The position numbers and the translations under genes were made by a program. From contig JAGCWG010000249.1 in assembly GCA_017961965.1 (NCBI GenBank), positions 1-9,549 of the forward strand: 9,549 nucleotides of DNA, written 5' to 3'. Shown here piece by piece: positions 1 to 4,777 of this stretch. The notes under the pieces are model-generated. The model saw only the letters and a list, made by a program, of their open reading frames with translations. It was not told the DNA's origin and made no database searches. Position 1 is the stretch's first letter; every line of letters begins with the position of its first letter. The stretch is from Bacteroidaceae bacterium (GTDB taxonomy: Bacteria > Bacteroidota > Bacteroidia > Bacteroidales > Bacteroidaceae).

Positions 1-522
1 AATTAGGTATGGCTCTGGATTTGGCTTGCCGAAAGTGACGTCGTAGGCGGTTACCATGAGGTCGCTGCGGAAGATGTCAGGGAAGTTCTTGTTGAGACGT
101 TCGAGGAGTGTCTTTTGGCCAGAACCTGTTACGACCAAAGGGATGACGCCTGAGGCCTTTACCTTGCAGAGCAGTTCGTATGCTCCAGGCATGCGCTCTG
201 CCTGTGGCAAGGTGTTGAAAAGGTCGGATTTGTATCTGTATATTTCCTCAATCTCCTCCTTTGTGGCTTCCTTTCCCCTCTGGCGCTTGGATACGATGTT
301 GCTGGTACCTGCTCCTGTTCTGCCTTCGTGCATGTAAGCCTCCCACTCAGGAAGGTCAAGTCCGAAGTGTGCCATCGTCTTGTGCCATGAGTATGCGTGA
401 TTCTTCATTGAGTCGAAGAGCACGCCGTCCATGTCGAACATGGATGCGCGGAGCTCCATCTTCTGGTATCCGTGCTCCTTTTTATATAGCTCTACAGCTT
501 TTTTGATTTCTGATGTCTCCAA
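1..522 (-). CDS. HAD-superfamily hydrolase, beta-phosphoglucomutase-like (3' end outside window)
   Basis: The visible 174 codons encode the N-terminal part of a haloacid dehalogenase-type phosphatase or phosphomutase, probably cytosolic, using an aspartyl-phosphate intermediate and Mg2+. Motif I is FDMDGVLFDS (residues 29-38) with nucleophile D30 and acid/base D32. A helical cap follows (about 45-110), then motif II VVTGSGQ (130-136) and motif III with K166 in FGKPNPEPYL (164-173). The last acidic motif lies beyond the left edge. The frame has a TAA at 540-538, and the only start before the first ATG (459) is TTG at 522. I prefer TTG because the extra 21 residues (ending EHGYQKMELRA) resemble the short helical N-terminus I remember in Bacteroidales homologues and lead straight into the first strand. 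If ATG 459 is used, motif I starts only seven residues in. The gene is divergent from rpmB. The substrate cannot be told; sugar phosphates are usual for this subfamily. The family call is firm, the start is less so. Confidence 0.88.
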   Translation of the reverse strand, partial: METSEIKKAVELYKKEHGYQKMELRASMFDMDGVLFDSMKNHAYSWHKTMAHFGLDLPEWEAYMHEGRTGAGTSNIVSKRQRGKEATKEEIEEIYRYKSDLFNTLPQAERMPGAYELLCKVKASGVIPLVVTGSGQKTLLERLNKNFPDIFRSDLMVTAYDVTFGKPNPEPYLI

Positions 523-584
523 TTTGAGTTTTTGAGTTTATGAGTTCTTAAGTTTTTAAGTTTTCGCGGAGTGGTTTTTTAGAA

Positions 585-768
585 CGAAAATTTAGAAAAT
601 TAAAGAAAATTTATTTGTAAGTTCCTAAGTTGTTGTCGCTCCATAGGAACGGACGAAGAAAAAAGATAAAAACAGTTAAAAACAAAGTTACTATGATTAC
701 CCGTTTTCGTGATTACTAATAAACTTGCAAACTTATAAGTGAATTTTCTTTAATTTTCTTAATTTTCG
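585..768. repeat. Long imperfect inverted repeat
   Basis: The left arm (585-631) begins CGAAAATTTAGAAAATTAAA and the right arm is 722-768. Read on the opposite strand, the right arm begins CGAAAATTAAGAAAATTAAA. The first 27 bases match with one mismatch, and over 47 bases I count seven. The arms enclose about 90 bases (632-721) with no gene. Transcribed RNA could fold into a long hairpin, but the arms are almost purely A/T. No flanking target-site duplication or transposase gene was seen, so a small mobile repeat is possible but unsupported. Confidence 0.6.
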
Positions 769-944
769 TTTCCAAAAGATTTCAGCGAACAGAGCAAAGT
801 GGATTTTTCACTTTTCACTATTCACTTCGCAACAACTTGTTTTGCAAAATCGCTTGCAAAGTTATGAATAATAGGCGGAATGCACACTAAAAATGGGTAA
901 AAAATGCTAAAATGAATAATTTTTGAAAAAAGATTTAAATATTG

Positions 945-976
945 TTTGTCCAATTCGTGAAAAAGTGCTAAATTTG
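945..976 (+). promoter_or_regulatory. Bacteroidota-type promoter for the rpmB operon
   Basis: TTTG at 945-948 is followed by exactly 20 bases and then TAAATTTG at 969-976. This fits the primary sigma factor consensus known in Bacteroides (TTTG at -33, TAnnTTTG at -7). Transcription would start near 982-985, giving a leader of about 110 bases before the rpmB ATG. Confidence 0.85.
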
Positions 977-985
977 CACGCTGTT

Positions 986-1038
986 TGAGGGTAAGTCCTA
1001 ATTTCGCATGTGTTGCTGGCACATTTGGGGTTCCCTCA
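986..1038 (+). promoter_or_regulatory. Structured 5' leader of rpmB (candidate autoregulatory RNA)
   Basis: The RNA just downstream of the predicted start can form three nested helices: TGAGGG (986-991) with CCCTCA (1033-1038), CCTAA (997-1001) with TTGGG (1025-1029, one G-U pair), and ATGTG (1008-1012) with CACAT (1020-1024) closing a seven-base loop. Ribosomal protein operons are often controlled by such leaders binding one of their own products. That role is inferred here, and I do not recognise a named family. No poly-U tract follows the outer helix, so it is not a simple attenuator; any control would act on translation or by another route. Confidence 0.45.
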
Positions 1039-1093
1039 CAACTCTTCTCCACAATTTATAAAGAATAATAAAAAATACATTTTTGAAAAGGAT

Positions 1094-1360
1094 ATGTCAA
1101 AAATTTGTCAGATTACAGGTAAGAAGGCTGCGATAGGTAACAATGTATCGCACTCACTTCGTAGAACAAAGAGGACATTTGACGTCAACTTGTTCACAAA
1201 GAAATTCTACTATGTAGAAGAGGATTGCTGGATTGTATTGAAGGTAAGTGCAGCAGGATTGCGTATCATCAACCGTATCGGTCTCGATGCAGCTATTCGT
1301 AAGGCACTCGCTAAGGGTTATCTCGATGTTAAGACTCTTGAGAGCCAGGTTATCGCTTAA
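1094..1360 (+). CDS. rpmB: 50S ribosomal protein L28 (bL28)
   Basis: The 88-residue product begins [20 protein letters not shown], the typical L28 start, followed by a basic segment (SLRRTKRTF) and the conserved core [18 protein letters not shown]. It is a structural protein of the large ribosomal subunit. Of the Cys pairs used for zinc binding in some L28 proteins only C5 is in place near the start, so this is probably the zinc-free form. The frame is open back to 1010, but ATG 1094 is chosen because family members start MS/MA-K-C-x-x-T/SGK and because the upstream part would cover the leader helices. A G-rich stretch AAAAGGA sits only one base from the ATG, too close for a normal ribosome binding site. 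First gene of the rpmB-rpmG-DUF4295 operon. Confidence 0.97.
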   Translation: MSKICQITGKKAAIGNNVSHSLRRTKRTFDVNLFTKKFYYVEEDCWIVLKVSAAGLRIINRIGLDAAIRKALAKGYLDVKTLESQVIA

Positions 1361-1370
1361 TTAAATTAAT

Positions 1371-1377
1371 AAAGGAG
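1371..1377 (+). promoter_or_regulatory. Shine-Dalgarno-like site before rpmG
   Basis: AAAGGAG lies eight bases before the rpmG ATG, a nearly ideal position. It stands out because Bacteroidota ribosomes largely hide the anti-Shine-Dalgarno sequence and the other genes in this window have no comparable site. It may reflect special translational control, or it may be incidental purine-rich sequence. Confidence 0.5.
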
Positions 1378-1385
1378 AAAAGACT

Positions 1386-1574
1386 ATGGCAAAGAAAGCT
1401 AAAGGAAATAGAGTGCAGGTTATCCTCGAGTGCACAGAGATGAAGGACAGCGGTCTTCCAGGTACTTCACGCTACATCACAACTAAGAATCGTAAGAACA
1501 CTCCAGACCGCTTGGAGTTGAAGAAGTATAATCCAATCCTTAAGAGAATGACAGTTCATAAGGAGATTAAATAA
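1386..1574 (+). CDS. rpmG: 50S ribosomal protein L33 (bL33)
   Basis: The 62-residue product has the L33 pattern: a basic start [18 protein letters not shown], the segment [25 protein letters not shown] (residues 26-50) and a basic tail. It belongs to the large ribosomal subunit near the exit-site tRNA. Only one cysteine (C16) is present, so the two CxxC pairs of the zinc-binding L33 form are absent. It lies 25 bases after rpmB and nine bases before the DUF4295 gene, so all three are probably one transcript. The family call is secure. Confidence 0.97.
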   Translation: MAKKAKGNRVQVILECTEMKDSGLPGTSRYITTKNRKNTPDRLELKKYNPILKRMTVHKEIK

Positions 1575-1583
1575 TAAGACACT

Positions 1584-1736
1584 ATGGCAAAGAAAACAGT
1601 CGCTACACTCCAGAACAAGGATGGACGCTCTTTCACAAAGGTCATCAAGATGTTCAAGTCTCCAAAGACTGGTGCTTATGCATTCGATGAGAAGATGGTT
1701 CCAGCTGAGGAAGTTAAGGAGTATTTGAAGAAGTAA
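1584..1736 (+). CDS. DUF4295 small basic protein, probable Bacteroidota-specific ribosomal protein
   Basis: This 50-residue ORF starts MAKKTVATLQNKDGRSFTKV and ends EEVKEYLKK. It is strongly lysine-rich and has no cysteine, membrane segment or signal. The sequence matches what I know as DUF4295, a family restricted to Bacteroidota and normally sited right after rpmG. From memory, a cryo-EM structure of the Flavobacterium johnsoniae ribosome described an extra large-subunit protein (bL38), and I believe it corresponds to this family; I cannot confirm that here. The location inside a ribosomal protein operon, the small size and the basic charge all fit a ribosomal subunit. The start is fixed by the short spacing after rpmG. 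The operon terminator begins 25 bases after its stop. Confidence 0.9.
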   Translation: MAKKTVATLQNKDGRSFTKVIKMFKSPKTGAYAFDEKMVPAEEVKEYLKK

Positions 1737-1761
1737 TATCAGATATTACTCTCAAAAATAT

Positions 1762-1794
1762 AAACCTACCCAAATTATTTGGGTAGGTTTTTTT
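1762..1794 (+). terminator. Intrinsic terminator of the rpmB-rpmG-DUF4295 operon
   Basis: A perfect 13-base-pair stem, AAACCTACCCAAA (1762-1774) with TTTGGGTAGGTTT (1778-1790), closes a three-base TTA loop and runs straight into T residues (seven in a row, 1788-1794). This is the clearest terminator in the window. The left arm also starts with A residues, so it could work in both directions. Confidence 0.93.
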
Positions 1795-1823
1795 GTGCTT
1801 TTCACAAAATGATAGTATCTTTG
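1792..1823 (+). promoter_or_regulatory. Bacteroidota-type promoter for ftsY
   Basis: TTTG at 1792-1795, 20 bases, then TATCTTTG at 1816-1823, matching the -33/-7 consensus of the Bacteroides primary sigma factor. The -33 element is built from the last T residues of the preceding terminator. Predicted start is near 1829-1832, leaving a leader of about 30 bases before the ftsY ATG. Confidence 0.85.
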
Positions 1824-1863
1824 CAAATGAATTTATCAATTTTACATTTAGAGAGTTAATTAT

Positions 1864-2817
1864 ATGGGTTTTTTCGATTTCTTTACGAAACAGAAGAAGG
1901 AGACGCTTGACAATGGACTTGCTAAGACTAAGGAGAGTGTCTTCGGAAAAATTGCCCGTGCGGTAGCTGGTAAGGCTACTGTTGACGAGGATGTGCTTGA
2001 CAATCTTGAGGAGGTACTCATCACTTCGGATGTGGGAGTGGAAACGACACTTGAGATTATTCAGCGTATAGAGGAGCGTGTGGCAAGGGATAAGTATGTC
2101 AATACTTCTGAGCTGAATGCCATCTTGCGTGAAGAAATTGCAGAACTCTTGACTAAGAATAATACTGAAGATACTGATGGTTTTACCGTTCCTCAGGGAC
2201 ACAAGCCTTACGTCATTCTCGTGGTAGGTGTCAATGGAGTGGGTAAGACTACTACAATAGGTAAGCTTGCCTACCAGTTTAAGCAGGCGGGCAACAAGGT
2301 TTATCTTGGTGCTGCTGATACGTTCCGTGCAGCTGCCGTTGAGCAGCTTGTCATCTGGGGTGAACGTGTGGGCGTGCCAGTAATCAAGCAGCAGATGGGC
2401 AGCGACCCTGCTTCTGTGGCTTACGATACTGTTTCAAGTGCCGTGGCTAATAATGCGGATGTGGTCATTATTGATACCGCTGGTCGCCTCCACAACAAGG
2501 TTAACCTGATGAATGAGCTTACCAAGATTCGTAATGCTGTCAGCAAGGTTACGGGCAATGCTCCTGATGATGTCCTCCTTGTGCTTGACGGTTCTACAGG
2601 ACAGAATGCTTTTGAACAGGCAAAGCAGTTTACAAAGGCAACGGAGGTCAATTCGCTTGCTATCACCAAGCTTGACGGAACAGCCAAGGGAGGTGTCGTG
2701 ATAGGCATCTCTGACCAGTTCAAGATTCCTGTTAAGTACATCGGACTTGGCGAGGGTATGGAAGACCTTCAGGCGTTTAACCGTAAAGCATTCGTCGATA
2801 GCCTGTTCGGAGAGTAG
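1864..2817 (+). CDS. ftsY: Signal recognition particle receptor FtsY
   Basis: FtsY is the SRP receptor GTPase. With SRP (Ffh) it brings ribosomes making membrane proteins to the Sec translocon at the inner face of the membrane. The 317-residue product has a short amphipathic start (MGFFDFFTKQKK, likely membrane-binding), a helical N domain (about 15-95) and the G domain: G1 GVNGVGKTT (122-130), the family-specific DTFRAAA (152-158), G3 DTAGR (204-208), G4 TKLD (268-271) and the closing GLGEGMEDLQAF (294-305). The long acidic A domain of E. coli FtsY is absent, as is usual in this phylum. Ffh is less likely, since there is no C-terminal methionine-rich M domain. It has its own promoter and precedes rimO in the same direction. 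Confidence 0.97.
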   Translation: MGFFDFFTKQKKETLDNGLAKTKESVFGKIARAVAGKATVDEDVLDNLEEVLITSDVGVETTLEIIQRIEERVARDKYVNTSELNAILREEIAELLTKNNTEDTDGFTVPQGHKPYVILVVGVNGVGKTTTIGKLAYQFKQAGNKVYLGAADTFRAAAVEQLVIWGERVGVPVIKQQMGSDPASVAYDTVSSAVANNADVVIIDTAGRLHNKVNLMNELTKIRNAVSKVTGNAPDDVLLVLDGSTGQNAFEQAKQFTKATEVNSLAITKLDGTAKGGVVIGISDQFKIPVKYIGLGEGMEDLQAFNRKAFVDSLFGE

Positions 2818-2855
2818 ACATATAATAGACAAAAAAAAGTTGATATGTTTTTGAG

Positions 2856-2991
2856 CACGAATTATCATGAATTTGCCACGAATTGTCATGAATTATTTTT
2901 TTCGATAATATCGAAATATATTTGTGGTAATTGCAAAATGTAATGATGATGGAATTTTTGATAATTAGTGGCAAATTTATGGTAATTTGTG
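2856..2991. repeat. Degenerate direct and inverted repeats between ftsY and rimO
   Basis: CACGAATTATCATGAATT at 2856-2873 recurs as CACGAATTGTCATGAATT at 2877-2894 with one mismatch. The 29-base stretch 2856-2884 returns in inverted orientation at 2963-2991 with four mismatches. Between the arms lies the hairpin TTTCGAT-AAT-ATCGAAA (2900-2916). Comparable AATTCGTGGCAAATTCGTG-like runs are, from memory, common between genes in Bacteroides and Prevotella. The hairpin has no clean T-tract after it, so it is a weak terminator candidate for ftsY. Confidence 0.65.
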
Positions 2992-3004
2992 TAAAGACAA
3001 AAAC

Positions 3005-3012
3005 TATATTTG
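3005..3012 (+). promoter_or_regulatory. Possible -7 element for rimO
   Basis: TATATTTG fits the TAnnTTTG consensus, 51 bases before the rimO start codon. At the ideal distance (near 2981-2984) no TTTG is seen; the nearest TTTG (2986-2989) is only 15 bases upstream. A second TATATTTG at 2917-2924 also lacks a -33 partner. A separate rimO promoter is plausible but unproven. Confidence 0.4.
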
Positions 3013-3063
3013 TGCCAATGTGTTGTTTAATGGTCGTTAAATTGACAAATAGAATAATTTAGA

Positions 3064-4362
3064 GTGCGAAAGAATACAATAGATATAATCACTCTTGGAT
3101 GTTCCAAGAACCTTGTTGACTCGGAAAGACTTATCCGTCAGTTGGAACTTAACGGCTACAAGGTGACACATGACAGCGAGAACCCTCAGGGTGAGATTGC
3201 TGTTGTCAATACTTGTGGTTTCATTGCCGATGCGCAGGAAGAGAGTATCAATATGATTCTCGAACTCTGTCAGGCAAAGGAAGAGGGCAAGATTCGTGAA
3301 GTATATGTCATGGGATGTCTTTCAGAGCGTTTCTTCAAGGAGCTTGGAAAGGAAATTCCTCAGGTTGACAAGTTCTATGGCAAGTTCAACTGGACAGAGC
3401 TCCTCAAGGACCTTGGCAAAACGTACCAGACAGAGTACCAGTTTGAACGTCGTATAACCACTCCTAAGCATTATGCTTATCTCAAGATATCAGAGGGATG
3501 TGACCGCCATTGTGCTTATTGTGCCATACCAATCATTACGGGTAAGCACCAGAGTCGTCCTATGGAGGACATCGTTGAGGAGGTCAAGCACCTCGTCAGC
3601 GAGGGTGTGAAGGAGTTTCAGATTATTGCACAGGAGCTTACATACTATGGCGTTGACCTCTATGGCAAGCAGAAGATAGCTGAACTTGTGGAGCGTATCT
3701 CCGACATTGATGGCGTGAAATGGATTCGTCTTCATTACGCTTATCCTAAGAACTTCCCTATGGACTTGCTTCGTGTGATGCGTGAGAGGAAGAATGTGTG
3801 CAAGTATCTTGACATCGCCCTTCAGCATGTCAGCACAAATGTGCTTACTAATATGCAACGTCATGTGACTAAGGAGGATACTTACGAGCTGATAGAGATG
3901 CTCCGTCGTGAGGTTCCTGGCATTCATCTTCGCACTACGCTTATGGTCGGTTTCCCTGGCGAGGGAGAGAAGGAGTTTGAAGAACTCAAGGAATTTGTCC
4001 GTTGGGCAAAGTTTGAGCGTATGGGCGCTTTCGCCTATTCAGAGGAAGAAGGAACATACGCAGCCAAGAACTTCAAGGACGATATTCCTCACGAAGTCAA
4101 GCAGGCACGCCTTAGCGAGTTGATGGACATCCAGCAGGGTATCTCTGCTGAGGTTCAGGCAAAGAAGGTCGGTACGACTATGAAGGTGATTATTGACCGT
4201 AAGGAAGGCGAATACTATGTGGGACGTACCGAGTTTGACTCTCCAGAGGTTGACCCAGAGGTACTTGTTCCTGTGGCAAACGGAATACTCCGCACAGGTT
4301 GTTTCTACGATATGACTATCACGGACAGTGATGACTTCGACTTGTATGCGGAGAAAAATTAA
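3064..4362 (+). CDS. rimO: Ribosomal protein S12 methylthiotransferase RimO
   Basis: RimO is a radical-SAM enzyme with two 4Fe-4S clusters that adds a methylthio group to a conserved aspartate of ribosomal protein S12. The 432-residue product has the N-terminal MTTase domain with cluster ligands C13 (LGCSKN), C51 (NTCGF) and C85 (VMGC), then the radical-SAM motif C146-x3-C150-x2-C153 (EGCDRHCAYC), and a C-terminal TRAM domain (about 366-432). The S12-specific enzyme is favoured over the tRNA enzyme MiaB by the start NTIDIITLGCSKNLVDSE and by EGCDRHCAYCAIP. The start is GTG: an in-frame TAA lies only three codons upstream (3055-3057), and RimO proteins begin at this point. It lies near other ribosome genes (rpmB, rpmG) and follows ftsY, a common order in Bacteroidota. 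Confidence 0.96.
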   Translation: MRKNTIDIITLGCSKNLVDSERLIRQLELNGYKVTHDSENPQGEIAVVNTCGFIADAQEESINMILELCQAKEEGKIREVYVMGCLSERFFKELGKEIPQVDKFYGKFNWTELLKDLGKTYQTEYQFERRITTPKHYAYLKISEGCDRHCAYCAIPIITGKHQSRPMEDIVEEVKHLVSEGVKEFQIIAQELTYYGVDLYGKQKIAELVERISDIDGVKWIRLHYAYPKNFPMDLLRVMRERKNVCKYLDIALQHVSTNVLTNMQRHVTKEDTYELIEMLRREVPGIHLRTTLMVGFPGEGEKEFEELKEFVRWAKFERMGAFAYSEEEGTYAAKNFKDDIPHEVKQARLSELMDIQQGISAEVQAKKVGTTMKVIIDRKEGEYYVGRTEFDSPEVDPEVLVPVANGILRTGCFYDMTITDSDDFDLYAEKN

Positions 4363-4406
4363 AAATTAAAAATTCAAAATTAAGAGTTAAGAATTGGCGC
4401 TTAATA

Positions 4407-4437
4407 TTGTATTCTGGATTTTTAATTGCTAATTTAC
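4407..4437 (+). promoter_or_regulatory. Weak candidate promoter for the HU gene
   Basis: TTG at 4407-4409, 20 bases, then TAATTTAC at 4430-4437, which keeps six of the eight defined or free positions of TAnnTTTG. The start would fall near 4443, about 20 bases before the HU ATG. The rest of the 99-base gap after rimO is A/T repeats of the AAATTAAAAATT type with no terminator hairpin that I can see, so read-through from rimO is also possible. Confidence 0.3.
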
Positions 4438-4461
4438 GAGTAACGGAATAATACAAGATAT

Positions 4462-4737
4462 ATGACAAATACTGAATTCATAAAGAGCTTGTCTGAAAAG
4501 ACAGGTATGACGGCAGAACAGCTTGAGCCGATGGTAGCGCAGTTCATTGGTGCCTTTGCACGTGAGCTGGCATCGGGTAGGGTAGTGTCTGTTCAGGGAT
4601 TTGGCAACTTCGAGTCTCGTGAAAAGGCAGAGCGTAAGATGTATAATCCTACGACTAAGTCATACAAGATTATCCCAAAGAAGGTGTCGCTCAATTTCAA
4701 GATGAGTGCAACCCTCAAGGATAAGATTAACTCGTGA
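4462..4737 (+). CDS. HU/IHF family DNA-binding protein
   Basis: This 91-residue protein has the full HU fold: a helical dimerisation part (FIKSLSEKTGMTAEQLEPMV), the turn and first strands VVSVQGFGNFESREK (residues 41-55), and the DNA-gripping arm RKMYNPTTKSYKIIPKK (58-74) with the intercalating proline in NPTT, then the final helix. It should dimerise, bind DNA with little sequence preference and bend it, as part of the nucleoid. YNPTTKSYK replaces the usual NPxTGE arm, a variation common in Bacteroidota HU proteins. It lies 40 bases before a second, membrane-anchored HU gene, suggesting co-expression. HU and IHF cannot be told apart from sequence alone, so I give no symbol. Confidence 0.93.
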   Translation: MTNTEFIKSLSEKTGMTAEQLEPMVAQFIGAFARELASGRVVSVQGFGNFESREKAERKMYNPTTKSYKIIPKKVSLNFKMSATLKDKINS

Positions 4738-4777
4738 TTAGGTTATTCCGTTGGAATCTAAATGGTAAAAGATACAA

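Larger units (their letters stand above)
523..1093. other. AT-rich divergent spacer without a gene
   Basis: No convincing coding sequence lies here. From the left it holds short degenerate direct repeats of the type GAGTTTTTGAGTTTATGAGTT and AAGTTTTTAAGTTTT (about 525-563), a long imperfect inverted repeat (585-631 with 722-768), a CACTTTTCACTATTCAC-like degenerate tandem (about 809-826), and then the rpmB promoter and leader. For the leftward HAD gene only -7-like boxes are visible on the minus strand, TAACTTTG at 690-683 and at 864-857. Neither has a clear -33 element, so its promoter is unresolved. No terminator is expected, since both flanking genes point outward. Confidence 0.8.

Noticed and set aside
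585..768. Insertion sequence or integron-like element
   Set aside because: The inverted arms enclose no transposase frame, and I found no flanking target duplication.
809..826. CRISPR-like or tandem array (CACTTTTCACTATTCAC)
   Set aside because: Units are only about seven bases, degenerate, and without spacers.
822..1052. 76-codon minus-strand frame across the rpmB promoter
   Set aside because: It covers a full promoter and leader on the other strand and is cysteine- and phenylalanine-rich without a known pattern. No start signal was found for it.
1010..1093. In-frame N-terminal extension of rpmB from ATG 1010
   Set aside because: The extra 28 residues are unlike any L28 start and overlap the leader helices; the family begins at the ATG at 1094.
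2900..2916. TTTCGAT/ATCGAAA hairpin as the ftsY terminator
   Set aside because: The stem is short and AT-rich, and no T-tract follows on the plus strand. It is listed only as part of the repeat cluster.
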